Assembly (NCBI RefSeq): GCF_051488685.1
Contig: NZ_JBPSEH010000011.1
Span: 1-64,000, forward strand
Length of the DNA stretch: 64,000 nt
Direction: 5' to 3'
Source of the DNA: Melioribacter sp051488685
Lineage (GTDB): Bacteria > Bacteroidota > Ignavibacteria > Ignavibacteriales > Melioribacteraceae
Positions 46,400 through 57,400 of the stretch are shown here, in pieces; the stretch's first letter is position 1; every line of letters starts with the position of its first letter. A program made the position numbers and the translations under genes. The notes below the pieces were generated by a model. That model had not been told where the DNA came from and ran no database searches. It saw only the letters and a list, made by a program, of their open reading frames with translations.

Positions 46400-46419
46400 A
46401 AAGGTTTTCGAAAACCTTT
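46400..46419 (+). promoter_or_regulatory. LacI-type operator upstream of the regulator gene
   Basis: Perfect palindrome AAAGGTTTTCGAAAACCTTT, identical to the one at the BMC promoter, with the same flanking TT on the left and TT on the right. It lies about 160-180 bp before the lacI-type start and suggests autoregulation, or looping across the operon. Confidence 0.8.
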
Positions 46420-46578
46420 TCCGACTGTTGTTTATTTCTCCTTTTTCTCTATAAGTCATTCAAAATTTGGGACTTACGTGGCGGAGCTGTACCCAGACCT
46501 TCTCCTTAAATACTCTTGAAATTAATTACTTTATATCGTAATATTAGCCATCAATAATACTACTTTTGAGTTTTGACT

Positions 46579-47589
46579 GTGAGCATTAAAAAGAAAAAAG
46601 TTACCCTTAAAGATATAGCTACCGAACTATCTCTTACTCCTGCTACTGTGTCAAAAGCACTGAGAGATTCAACCGATATTTCTTCAGAAACCAAAACTCT
46701 TGTTAAAGAAAAGTGTAAAGAGATGGGCTATCGCCCGAATATTTTGGCTCGATCGCTTATTACAAACAGGAGCAAAATCCTGGGCGTCCTCATTCCTGAT
46801 CTCAGAATTTCGTTTTTCTCAGAAGCTGTTCGAGGTATGTATGAAGAATCGGGCAACGAAGGATACGAATGCATTTTAATGGTTCACGACGAGGATGCTA
46901 AAAAAGAAAGGAAAAAAATTGAATTCTTATCGGATATCGGCGTGGACGGTATTTTATTGAATGCTGTTGGCGGTGACGAAAATTTAGAACTCTACAAAAA
47001 AATGGACGAAGAAGGAATCAAAATTGTGTGCTGGGATCGTAAAATTCATCAATTGCCATTTACTACCGTTAAAATTAACGACGTCGACGCTGCCTACGAA
47101 CTTACAACCGACATGATTAAAGAAGGTCGCAGAAACATCCTTTTTCTTGGACCGAATACACTCATACCTGTTTGCGAGGACCGTTTCCAGGGCTATAAAA
47201 AAGCACTCGAGGATAATAACATCGATTTTAATCCCGACCTCGTACTTCAAACATTCCGTAGCATTGAAGACAGCTATAATAAAATGACAGGCCTTCTAAA
47301 TACCGGCATTAAAATCGACGCTGTAATTAGTATCGGTGGCTTGATTACTTATGGCGCAGGCAAAGCTATTCTCGATAAGAATCTTTCTATTCCAGATGAT
47401 ATACTCCTTGGCGAATTTGGCGATAACACGATTGTTTCCCGTCTTGGTGTGCCGTACTATTCCGTCCAGCAAAATCCATATATAATTGGAAAAACTGCTA
47501 CCGACATCCTTATCGATATGCTCGAAAATAAAAAAAGCTACGACGATTACGAAGACGTAACAGTAGAATACAGCATACTCAAAAGATAG
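46579..47589 (+). CDS. LacI-family transcriptional regulator
   Basis: About 336 residues. The N-terminal HTH (VTLKDIATELSLTPATVSKALRDS) with hinge (GYRPNILARSL) precedes a periplasmic-binding-protein-like sensor domain. I take the GTG at 46579; a TTG at 46573 in the same frame is an alternative. The two identical palindromes beside it are its likely operators. The inducer is probably rhamnose, fucose or a phosphorylated product, an inference from the genes on both sides. Confidence 0.93.
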   Translation: MSIKKKKVTLKDIATELSLTPATVSKALRDSTDISSETKTLVKEKCKEMGYRPNILARSLITNRSKILGVLIPDLRISFFSEAVRGMYEESGNEGYECILMVHDEDAKKERKKIEFLSDIGVDGILLNAVGGDENLELYKKMDEEGIKIVCWDRKIHQLPFTTVKINDVDAAYELTTDMIKEGRRNILFLGPNTLIPVCEDRFQGYKKALEDNNIDFNPDLVLQTFRSIEDSYNKMTGLLNTGIKIDAVISIGGLITYGAGKAILDKNLSIPDDILLGEFGDNTIVSRLGVPYYSVQQNPYIIGKTATDILIDMLENKKSYDDYEDVTVEYSILKR

Positions 47590-47798
47590 CGTAAAATGTC
47601 TGGACATTTTTCCTTGGGGTTTCTTTCTTTTCCATTTCTACTAATTATCTATTCTTTTATCGAAGCAAATTAAATAGGTAATAGATTTATTTGTACAAAC
47701 GGGTTATTCCCATTTAACTTCATAGAATCATAGGCTCATCTTTTCTCTTAAAAAGAATATCAATCTTTCTTTCGACAAATAATAATCACGGGTAATTT

Positions 47799-49280
47799 AT
47801 GGCTGAAAAAAAATTTATTGCATTCGACATCGGCGCCGAAAGCGGCAGATGCATGGTGGGTCTTTTAAATAATAAAATTATATCTCTCCACGAAGTGCAT
47901 CGTTTCAGAACTCCATCAATTAAATATGATTACGGATTCCACTGGGATATTCTGGCAATTTATGAAGAAATTATCGAAGGACTGAAAAAGGCAAAGAAAG
48001 AGTTCGGTAATTATTTCGACGGGATTGGTATCGATACATGGGGAGTGGACTATGTACTGCTCGATTCCGAAAACCGACTTCTTGGATATCCTTACCATTA
48101 CAGGGACGATCGTACTGATAATATGATGGAAGAAGCTTTCTTACTCTTGCCTAAAGAAAAAATATATAAATCCACCGGCATACAATTCGTTCAGATTAAT
48201 ACCATTTATCAATTATTATCCGAACGAAAAAGAAAAGCAAGTCTTTTGGACGTCGCCGATAAAATTCTTTTTATCCCTGATTTCCTAAATTTTTTGCTTA
48301 CTGGAGAAAAAGTATCCGAGTATTCGATTGCATCAACTTCAGGACTGGTTAATCCTGTTACCAGAAATTGGAGCTGGGAAGTTATTGAAGCTTTAGGTCT
48401 CAGGAAGGGCATTTTCCCAAAACTTATTGAACCAGGTTTAGTACTGGGAAAAATTTCAGCTTCGACGGCAAATTTAACCCAGCTGGATCCAAACATATCT
48501 GTTATAGCTACAACGTGTCACGATACTGCTTCGGCTGTAGTCGGTGTTCCGGCCTTAAGTGATAGCTGGGCATATTTAAGCTCGGGCACATGGTCATTAA
48601 TGGGAGTGGAACTTAATCAACCTGTATTAAGTGATGATGCACTTAATAATAATTTTACAAATGAAGGCGGTTTTAACAATACAATTAGATTCTTAAAAAA
48701 TATCCTGGGACTTTGGCCTATTCAGGAATGCAAACGTTACTGGGACGAAAAAGAAGAGAAGAAATTTACTTATGCAGAATTAACTGAAATGGCTGATAAT
48801 TATGGTAGTGCAGGAGCCTGGGTAGACCTTTCTGATTCGAGATTTTTAAAATCAGGCGATATGCCCGAAAAAATAATTGCTTTTCTAAAAGAGACCGCAC
48901 AAAAGCACGACAATAATTACGGGTTTGTCATCAGGGTTATAATCGAAAGTCTTGCATACAGTTACAGGGATACATTAAAAAAAATCGAATCGGTTACCGC
49001 TAAAAAAATAGAACGACTTCATGTAGTTGGTGGTGGTATTCAAAACGAACTACTTACTCAATTAACGGCAGACGCAACAGGATGCGAAGTAATTGCCGGG
49101 CCGGTTGAAGGAGCGGTGTTGGGTAATATCGGAGTGCAGGCAATTTCAAAGGGGATTGTTAAGAATATCAATGAGTGGAGAGAAATTGTCGGTAATTCCT
49201 CCAAACTGAAGACCTATTTACCCAATAACAAAGACTATTTTGATAAAAACATCGAACGATATAATAAAGTATTGAGATGA
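47799..49280 (+). CDS. rhaB: Rhamnulokinase-like FGGY carbohydrate kinase
   Basis: Phosphorylates L-rhamnulose (or L-fuculose) at C1, supplying the class II aldolase. 493 residues with AFDIGAESGRCMVG, GIDTWGVDYVLLD and the C-terminal VVGGGIQNELL nucleotide motif. The first and second motifs match RhaB better than other FGGY kinases. No rhamnose isomerase gene is in the window. It sits between the BMC operon with its regulator and the pectin locus, joining the two. Confidence 0.9.
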   Translation: MAEKKFIAFDIGAESGRCMVGLLNNKIISLHEVHRFRTPSIKYDYGFHWDILAIYEEIIEGLKKAKKEFGNYFDGIGIDTWGVDYVLLDSENRLLGYPYHYRDDRTDNMMEEAFLLLPKEKIYKSTGIQFVQINTIYQLLSERKRKASLLDVADKILFIPDFLNFLLTGEKVSEYSIASTSGLVNPVTRNWSWEVIEALGLRKGIFPKLIEPGLVLGKISASTANLTQLDPNISVIATTCHDTASAVVGVPALSDSWAYLSSGTWSLMGVELNQPVLSDDALNNNFTNEGGFNNTIRFLKNILGLWPIQECKRYWDEKEEKKFTYAELTEMADNYGSAGAWVDLSDSRFLKSGDMPEKIIAFLKETAQKHDNNYGFVIRVIIESLAYSYRDTLKKIESVTAKKIERLHVVGGGIQNELLTQLTADATGCEVIAGPVEGAVLGNIGVQAISKGIVKNINEWREIVGNSSKLKTYLPNNKDYFDKNIERYNKVLR

Positions 49281-49330
49281 AAAAATAATTCTATAATTAA
49301 TAATTCTCTAATTAAAAAGGGAGTTAAGTT

Positions 49331-52291
49331 ATGAAAGTAAGTAAGACAATACTCAAGTGTTTGATTCTAATCTTGTGTATGGCAGGTATTATTCAGGCTC
49401 AGAGCTCGGGCAGAATAAGAGGTAAAGTTCTGGATAAAGAAACAGGCGAAGTTCTCCCGGGTGCAAATGTATTATTGGAAGGTACCAGTATTGGCGCTGC
49501 AGCATCATTTGAAGGTGAATATTACATCCGTAGCGTTCCCCCCGGAAATTATACTCTGATTGTAAAATATCTGGGTTACAAAGATGAAAGAATACCTGTT
49601 ACGGTGGTCGCAGGTAAAACTATTGAACTTGATGTTGAACTTGAATACGTGGCTCTTGAAACAGGCGAGGTTGTAATTACAGCTCAGGCAGAAGGACAGA
49701 TGGAGGCTATCAACCAGCAACTCTCAGCAAATACTATTAAAAATATCGTATCGTCCGACCGCATTAAAGATATACCGGATGTAAACGCTGCTGAATCGGT
49801 AGCTCGCTTACCCGGTATCTCATTAATACGCAGTGGTGGTGAAGGACAAAAAGTTACAATAAGAGGTCTTTCACCTCAATATAATGTTATGATGGTCAAT
49901 GGTGTACGATTACAATCAACAGATCGTGAAAATCGCAGTGTCGATCTCAATATGATTGCTCCAAATATTCTCTCTGGCATTGAAGTTACTAAAGTTCTTA
50001 CCGCCGACATGGATGCAGATGCCGTTGGCGGAACTGTTAATCTTAGAATCAGCAAAGCTCGCGAGGGCTTGCATACTAACTTTTCTATGCAAGGTGGATA
50101 TGCTTCGCTGGCTAACGACAATCCTTATGGTAATTACAGAGCTACTGCGCTTGTAAGCAACCGTGTTTTTAACAATAAACTGGGGATACAAATTTCTGGC
50201 TATCTCGACAATTACAATAGGAATTCTGATAGACTAAGTGCCTCCTATACGACCAACGTTGAATCAATAACAAATGAGGGACTAATACCGACACTATTAA
50301 ATGATGTCAATATTTATGACATAGTTAGAGATAGGAAAAGATTGGGTGGTAGCCTTGTGTTTGATTATCAGTTCACAAACGGCACGTTATTGTTAAATAA
50401 CTTCATTGGCAGTCTAAAAGAGCATCAAGTCGAGCAGAGAAACTATTTCACAACCTCGTATGATTGGAGAGGGTATGCTTATGACCAGGAATTTACAAAT
50501 ACAGTCATAAGTAACGCTCTGCAAGGTGAATTTGAATTTCTAAATCTAAATCTCGATTTCTCTCTTTCTAATTCAATTACCACGCAACGTCATCCTGGTG
50601 ATCTGACACTCGACATGAGAACTCGCTCTGGTGGTGTTCAGGGTTGGGTGCCAGATTCTGTTATAGCCGGTAAAGAAAATCAGGTTTCCCCGAGTATGCT
50701 TTTAAATCATCTGCAGGTTCTTGAGCAGGATAAAATTATTAATAACGCCAGCACTCTCAAACGTGATGTCGATGAAACTGCTCAATCGGCCATCTTAAAT
50801 GTTAAAATGCCGTATAATTTTTTAAGTTTTATTAGAGGCGAAGTAAAATTAGGCGGTAAATACGAAAGGAATACTAGAAAAAATGACGAAACTGCGTGGG
50901 GTATTGATGTAGATAGAGGAGGTCTTGCCCTGGATTTCAATACTTTGCTAAGAGATGTAATATGGACAGACCTTGGCATTTCTACCCAGGATAACGGTCT
51001 CAAGGCTTCTTTATTTGCCGATCCAGAATATGATATCGGCGATTTTCTATCTGGCGAGGAAGGAATTGGCAGCAATGTTTTCTATAATAAAGTCTCGATC
51101 TGGAAAATGCATCATTTAGCTGATCTGGCTAAAGAATACGGGTACTATCTTATTTCACCCCTTGAGTCGACTCAGTATGATTATCACTATACAAGAAACT
51201 TCTATGCCTTTTATGTAATGACCGAAATGAACATCGGGAAATTTATTACTTTGACTCCAGGTGTAAGATATGAAAAATTTGGTTTCGATTATACTGCAGA
51301 TTCAACGTATGTATTTGGTCGCTTGACAACACCGGGCGAATATTATTATGACTATAAAGAAGTACACTGGGATTCAACAAAAGGTGAAAATTGGTTCCCT
51401 CAAATTTTACTGCGTATTAAACCGACAAATTGGCTTGACATTCGCCTGGCAAGCACAAAAAGTATTATTTATCCCGACTATCGTGCTGTCTCCCCTTATC
51501 TCTTTATCGATACTTACGGAGATCCTGTTTTACGCATGGGTAATCCTTATCTAAAATCTGCCATCACACAAAATTATGATGCTTATGTCTCTGTTTATGA
51601 TAATTACATTGGACTTTTCACAGCAGGATTATTTTATAAAGAAATTGAGAATTTAATTGTACCTATTACTTACTTTACCAAAGATGCTTCCAAAATAAAT
51701 TATCGCTACCCGCTAACTCCAAATCAAAGAACAACTATTTATACCTGGACAAATCTCGAAGAAAAATCTTATGTACGAGGTTTTGAAGTAGACTGGCAAA
51801 CTCATTTCTGGTACATGCCATCTTTCCTTAAAGGGCTGGTCCTAAATATCAACTATACACATATAAATTCTCAAACTCGTTATCCATACTTCAAAAGTGT
51901 AGCAATAGGCAGCGGCATCTTTAAAAAATATACTTATATTGATACAACTCGCTCGGGCAGATTAGTTAATCAACCCAATGATATTTTGAACTTAACTGTC
52001 GGTTATGACATAGGTGATTTCTCCGCAAGGCTATCGTTCCAGTATACTGATAATGTTTTAAGAAGTGCTCATACAGTTTATCAGGAATTAGACTCATATA
52101 CCTCGCCTTATTCACGATGGGATTTTACTGCATATCAAAAACTTCCGTGGCTAAAAGGTCTTCAAATTTATCTCAACATTAATAATATAACGAATGAACC
52201 GGATCGTCAATATGTAAGTGTTCTGGAAAAACTTTCAGGTGTCGAGTATTATGGTACGACAGCTGATCTGGGAATACGATATTCGTTTTAA
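49331..52291 (+). CDS. TonB-dependent receptor of the rhamnogalacturonan locus
   Basis: 986 residues: signal peptide (ends IIQAQ), a carboxypeptidase-like domain (RIRGKVLDKETGEVLPGANV), a plug (NAAESVARLPGISLIRSGGEG, TIRGLSPQYNVMMVNGV) and a barrel ending ADLGIRYSF with the terminal Phe typical of outer-membrane barrels. Strongly similar in the first 250 residues to the receptor at 22944, so a recent paralogue serving a second substrate. No SusD gene follows; the beta-helix gene does. GGGAG lies before the start. Confidence 0.93.
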   Translation: MKVSKTILKCLILILCMAGIIQAQSSGRIRGKVLDKETGEVLPGANVLLEGTSIGAAASFEGEYYIRSVPPGNYTLIVKYLGYKDERIPVTVVAGKTIELDVELEYVALETGEVVITAQAEGQMEAINQQLSANTIKNIVSSDRIKDIPDVNAAESVARLPGISLIRSGGEGQKVTIRGLSPQYNVMMVNGVRLQSTDRENRSVDLNMIAPNILSGIEVTKVLTADMDADAVGGTVNLRISKAREGLHTNFSMQGGYASLANDNPYGNYRATALVSNRVFNNKLGIQISGYLDNYNRNSDRLSASYTTNVESITNEGLIPTLLNDVNIYDIVRDRKRLGGSLVFDYQFTNGTLLLNNFIGSLKEHQVEQRNYFTTSYDWRGYAYDQEFTNTVISNALQGEFEFLNLNLDFSLSNSITTQRHPGDLTLDMRTRSGGVQGWVPDSVIAGKENQVSPSMLLNHLQVLEQDKIINNASTLKRDVDETAQSAILNVKMPYNFLSFIRGEVKLGGKYERNTRKNDETAWGIDVDRGGLALDFNTLLRDVIWTDLGISTQDNGLKASLFADPEYDIGDFLSGEEGIGSNVFYNKVSIWKMHHLADLAKEYGYYLISPLESTQYDYHYTRNFYAFYVMTEMNIGKFITLTPGVRYEKFGFDYTADSTYVFGRLTTPGEYYYDYKEVHWDSTKGENWFPQILLRIKPTNWLDIRLASTKSIIYPDYRAVSPYLFIDTYGDPVLRMGNPYLKSAITQNYDAYVSVYDNYIGLFTAGLFYKEIENLIVPITYFTKDASKINYRYPLTPNQRTTIYTWTNLEEKSYVRGFEVDWQTHFWYMPSFLKGLVLNINYTHINSQTRYPYFKSVAIGSGIFKKYTYIDTTRSGRLVNQPNDILNLTVGYDIGDFSARLSFQYTDNVLRSAHTVYQELDSYTSPYSRWDFTAYQKLPWLKGLQIYLNINNITNEPDRQYVSVLEKLSGVEYYGTTADLGIRYSF

Positions 52292-52413
52292 GCTATCTTT
52301 CCTTTTGCAAGGTTATGAAATAAAGGAGGTGATGAAATTTAAGTGAAAATTTTAATCACAATGCCAAATGCTCCCATTAAATTAATTATCAAATTAAAAT
52401 CTAGGAGGACTCA
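52292..52413 (+). promoter_or_regulatory. Leader with full-length Shine-Dalgarno match
   Basis: AAAGGAGGTGAT (from 52322) matches a bacterial 16S rRNA tail over its full length, yet no gene starts at proper distance behind it. Only a 4-codon ATG frame ending at 52346 follows. The next gene has its own AGGAGG near 52403. Layout is parallel to the gap at 25854-25936. Confidence 0.4.
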
Positions 52414-54138
52414 ATGAAAAAGTTAGTATTACTTTTTATGTTTTTTGTTATGCTATCGCCGTATTTACTTGCACAAAAGGTGCTGGATCCAAATCAATTT
52501 GTAAATGTGCAAATTGCTGCAGATACACTCGCTGACGGGACGCACGATCCAGCTAAGACTGTTTATTTAGCCGAAAGCGGCAAGATTTATGCATTTGATG
52601 GTACTCTCGATGTCGATTTTGACCTTGTTATTTTAGGACCTGACAATACATGGATCAAAAATCAAACTGCACCGCCTGTATTCTTGCAAATTCCCGCTGC
52701 AAATGGAGCTGCAAGAGATATGATCCATATCAAAAGTGGCGGAAGCGTTAAGCTTAAAAATGTCATTTTCGATGGCAATCTATCTAATGGTGAACTTGTT
52801 GGCGCGTTTATAGTTAATCAAGGAGGGAATAAAGTAATTTATGACAATTGTGCATTTGGCGAATGTCAGTGGTTTACAATGAGAAACCAGGCTTATGCTG
52901 ATACAATCAGTGTTACCAACTGTCTTTTTATCAATATGGTTCGTAAAGCCAGCTCACCTTTTAACGGTATGCTCCTCCGTATCGATGCAGGTGTAAAAAA
53001 CTTTATATTTGAAAACAATACCTCAATCAATTCAGGCAGGTTATTTGGCAACGGTGGCAATTTCTTTACATCAAAGCAAATCGAAGTTCATAATACTTTT
53101 CTCAATATGCAGATAAATGGGCATGAACTACACTGGTACGAAGCTTTGCAGGCAAATAATATTTATTATAACTGGAGTTATAGAGGACGGACTCTAAGAA
53201 CGAATTTTTATGAAGCACCTTTTACAACATGGGAGCATCATTATGAAATAGCCGAAAAGCTGGATTCTATATCACTCTATGAAGGTATGAATGCATTTTA
53301 TCTTGACCCCGCTTTCCCTGAATTCTGGAACAAGGAAATTAATCCTCTCGTTGCATCTGATTCTGACAAAGTTATTCCATGCTTTTTGTGGCCAAAAGGT
53401 GTTGATACCACGATTACTGTAGATAATGATTTTACAATAGGAAAAAATTATTGGCAGTTTGATCCCATGTTTGTTAATAATACCAGTAAGCTTGATAGTA
53501 TGCTGGCATGGGATAAATATTACTGGCTTAAAGGAGCAACCTGGCCAGACTGGCGCATTGAATTAGTAGTTGATTACGATGCAGAAGGTCAACCGATACT
53601 GAATTGGCCTCCGAAATTTGATTTGAGTTATACGAATGATACTTTACTTACGGGAGGTACCGACGGATTGCCGCTTGGCGATTTGAACTGGTTCCCGGAT
53701 AAAAAAGCTATTTATCTAGCAAACCGAGACCAGTATCTTGCAGCTCTGAGAGATTCCATGACGAATGCGAAATTTGTTTATATCCCGGGCGATAGCCTCT
53801 CAGCATTCATTACAAAAGAAAATCTTGTCTCTGTTGAAACATACGATAATAATGTTCCAAATCAATATTATCTCGGTAATAATTATCCCAATCCTTTTAA
53901 TCCGACTACTACAATTCGTTTCGGTTTGCCAGAACAAGCCACCGTTACTTTGACCATTTACAACGTTCTGGGTCAAAAGGTATATGAAATGACCGAAAAA
54001 AATCTCTCTGCTGGAAATCATTCCTTCAACTTCAACGCTTCTAATCTAAGTAGCGGTTTGTACATCTATACATTATCTGCTACAGGTACAAACGGTAAAA
54101 ACTTTGTTGCCTCCAAAAAAATGATGCTGCTGAAATAA
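52414..54138 (+). CDS. Secreted right-handed beta-helix protein with T9SS domain, possible SusD substitute
   Basis: 574 residues: signal peptide (ends LLAQ), a parallel beta-helix with rungs such as VIYDNCAFGECQW and FIFENNTSINSGR, the TDGLPLGDLNWFP element near 420, and a T9SS domain (LGNNYPNPFNPTTT, about 490-574). Homologue of the protein at 25937, differing mainly in the helix surface. The length of the spacer between helix and sorting tail suggests display on the cell surface. I propose a glycan-binding partner of the preceding receptor; a lyase role is the alternative, but no catalytic motif was found. Confidence 0.75.
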   Translation: MKKLVLLFMFFVMLSPYLLAQKVLDPNQFVNVQIAADTLADGTHDPAKTVYLAESGKIYAFDGTLDVDFDLVILGPDNTWIKNQTAPPVFLQIPAANGAARDMIHIKSGGSVKLKNVIFDGNLSNGELVGAFIVNQGGNKVIYDNCAFGECQWFTMRNQAYADTISVTNCLFINMVRKASSPFNGMLLRIDAGVKNFIFENNTSINSGRLFGNGGNFFTSKQIEVHNTFLNMQINGHELHWYEALQANNIYYNWSYRGRTLRTNFYEAPFTTWEHHYEIAEKLDSISLYEGMNAFYLDPAFPEFWNKEINPLVASDSDKVIPCFLWPKGVDTTITVDNDFTIGKNYWQFDPMFVNNTSKLDSMLAWDKYYWLKGATWPDWRIELVVDYDAEGQPILNWPPKFDLSYTNDTLLTGGTDGLPLGDLNWFPDKKAIYLANRDQYLAALRDSMTNAKFVYIPGDSLSAFITKENLVSVETYDNNVPNQYYLGNNYPNPFNPTTTIRFGLPEQATVTLTIYNVLGQKVYEMTEKNLSAGNHSFNFNASNLSSGLYIYTLSATGTNGKNFVASKKMMLLK

Positions 54139-54169
54139 TGTAGCTTATTTTTGTGCCGCTTATTGGATC

Positions 54170-54210
54170 AGTGGTCAGTCTGTAATCAGATTGACCACTA
54201 ACTTTTATCT
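54170..54210 (+). terminator. Rho-independent terminator
   Basis: AGTGGTCAGTCTG (54170-54182) and CAGATTGACCACT (54187-54199) form a long near-perfect stem with a 4-nt loop, then AACTTTT. It separates the receptor/beta-helix unit from the PL11 gene, which has a 220-bp region of its own with a TGGGAGGG ribosome-binding site. Confidence 0.8.
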
Positions 54211-54418
54211 TTACGATGATCAAAAATGTCAAAGAGATTTATGAATGTGGAAAGAGACATTCCTATTTATAAGGAGTACATTTAATTTGAGTGATAGTAG
54301 TGAGATAAATGGATTACATTTATAGTCATTTCAAATTAGTATTCTCTTTTTTATTCAGCAATTTTTAATCCCGCAGTGATCTGAATCAAATCGAAAAATT
54401 TATAGTGGGAGGGTATTA

Positions 54419-57400
54419 ATGAAATTAGTATTGAGGATTATCATAATAGCAACTATGGTATTGAACTACACATCGATTAATTTATTCGGGCAATCGTTTC
54501 GAAATGAAAATCTGGGAAGGGGAGTAATTGCAGTGCCCGCAGAAGATGGGGGGATTTTTATCGGGTGGCGATTACTCGCTGACGATCCCGACAGTATAAA
54601 GTTTAATATTTACAGAGGGAACACTAAAATTAACGATATGCCATTATCGACGACTAATTTTATAGATTCAGCTGGAACTCTAAATGATAATTATAAAATT
54701 GTAGCTGTCATCGATGGCAATGAAACTTCAATATCAGAAGTAGTAACACCGTGGGAGAATATTTATAAAACAATACCGCTCCAGCGACCGCAAGGTGGAA
54801 GAACTCCAGATGGAGTTGACTATACATACAGTCCCAATGATGCTAGTGCTGCCGATCTGGATGGAGACGGACAATATGAAATAGTTTTAAAATGGGATCC
54901 TTCCAACTCAAAGGACAATTCAAAAAGTGGCTATACTGGCAATGTATATCTCGATGGTCTTGAGCTCGATGGTACTCTTCTCTGGCGTATCGATTTAGGG
55001 CGAAACATTCGTGCGGGTGCGCATTATACGCAATTTATAGTATATGATCTCGACGGCGATGGTCGCGCTGAAGTAGCTTGCAAAACAGCTGATGGTACTA
55101 TTGATGGTCAGGGAAATGTAATTGGTGATCCCAATGCAGACTATCGGAATTCAAGCGGTTATATCCTAGCGGGCCCAGAATATTTTACAATATTTGATGG
55201 ATTGACAGGCAAAGCACTGGCGACTACCGATTATTTACCGCCTCGAGGTAACGTAAGCCTTTGGGGTGATTCGTATGGAAATAGGGTCGATCGTTTTCTT
55301 GCTTGTGTCGCATATCTTGATGGAGAACATCCAAGTGTTGTTATGTGCCGTGGTTATTATACTAGAACTGTTCTTGCTGCATGGGATTGGCGCAATGGAC
55401 AATTGACTTCACGGTGGGTCTTTGATACAGATAAAGGATACCCAACTTATGCGGGGCAGGGGAATCATAACCTAAGCGTGGCCGATCTCGACGGTGATGG
55501 TAAGGATGAAATTATTTATGGCTCTATGGCTGTCGATGATGATGGAACAGGGCTGTGGAATTCAGGACTCGGACACGGGGATGCATTGCACGTTTCTGAT
55601 ATTGACCCTAATCGTCCTGGCCTCGAAGTATGGGGCATTCATGAAAAAGCTCAAGTTGGTTCAGCTCTTCTCGAAGGAAGAACAGGCAAAATTATATGGG
55701 GCACAGGCCCCGGTGATGTAGGCAGAGGTGTTGCAGCCAATCTGTTAGATTCATACGAAGGAATGGAATGCTGGGGCGGTACAGATGGATTGAGAAGCGT
55801 TAATAATATTAAAGTAGGTCCAAATCCTCCTTCTTCTAATTTTGTTGTCTGGTGGGATGGCGATCTTGAACGTGAATTGCTCGATAATATTTATATTCAG
55901 AAATATGGTAACACCACCCAACTGTTACTAAAAGCAAATGGTTGTGCCTCTAATAATGATACTAAAGCAACGCCTTCACTCCAGGCTGATTTATTCGGCG
56001 ATTGGAGAGAGGAAGTGATCTGGCGAACAAGCGATAATACAGCGCTCAGAATTTATACAACAAACATTCCGACATCTTATCGTATTGTTACTTTAATGCA
56101 GGATAGGCAATATCGTCTTGCAATTGCATGGCAAAATGTTGGGTACAACCAGCCACCTCATCCAAGTTTCTTTGTCGGTAAAAGCATGTTTATTCCCGAT
56201 AGCCTCAAACCTCCAGCAAAACCAATAAATTTAAGAGGGACATCCTTAGGAGATACAATCCTGGTTGAATGGGATATGAATGTAGAAACCGATGTTGCAG
56301 GTTATCTCCTTTACAAAGGAAAATCTGCAGAAAAATTCACCGACTCGATCGATGTCGGCAATGTGACGTCTTACCTCGATACAAATGTTAAATATGATAC
56401 TACATATTTCTATGCATTGAGAGCATACGATTTTCACGGTAATAAGTCAGATTTATCAGACGTAATTTCTGTTACTCCAACTTTAAGACCGGAGCCTCCA
56501 ACCGCCATTTCGTATCGGCACGATAATAATTCGTGTTTGCTTATGTGGGAGTATTCAGATATCAATTTAATTTCACAAATAAATATTTACAGATCGGAGT
56601 CAAAAGATTTATCCTCGCCAGTAAAATTCAAGGCGGAAAAGAATGTAACTTCATACGAGGATAAAAATCTAACTAAAGGGAAAAATTATTACTACGCATT
56701 AACGGTTACAGATACAAATAATGTGGAATCTTTACGAACGGGAGTAATTCAAATTACACCAGCAGATTCTTTTGTTTATCAATCAGAGGATGCAAATTTA
56801 ATTGGAACTGTCTTTGTGGAAAATAATCATCTTGGATATCACGGATCTGCCTTTACAAATTTCGACGCCAGCAATAGTACAGTTGAATTTACCAGTATGC
56901 CCGGTTACGGCGGCGGTCCTAAGACTTTATTATTCCGTTATGCGCTGGGAAATACCGACAGAACTGGAAGTCTGATAGTCAATGGGAAAGCGACTAATCT
57001 TACTATGCGAAACACCGGCGACTGGACTAATTATGTCATAGACAGTGTTGAAGTAAATTTAAATGAAGGATACAATAACACAATCAGTTTTTCTGCCACA
57101 GGTTCAGATTTCGGAAATTTAGATGAAATTATTATCAAATCTACTTTTCTTACAACCGTAGAAACAATCTCCGAGTTACCTGCTAAATTCGTACTTTATC
57201 AGAATTATCCAAATCCTTTTAATCCATCTACAATTATCAGTTATACTATACCAGTATCAAATAAAGCCGATAATTCAAGAATCCACGTGTTATTGAAAGT
57301 TTATGATGCACTTGGCCGTCAGGTTGCAACACTTGTAGACGAACAAAAAGAACCGGGAATTTACACAGTCGAATTCAAAGCGGATGATTTACCAAGCGGT

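Noticed and set aside
55921..55930. A further TGTTACTA-like octamer in the PL11 gene
   Set aside because: It lies inside coding sequence as a single copy without a second repeat 21 bp away.
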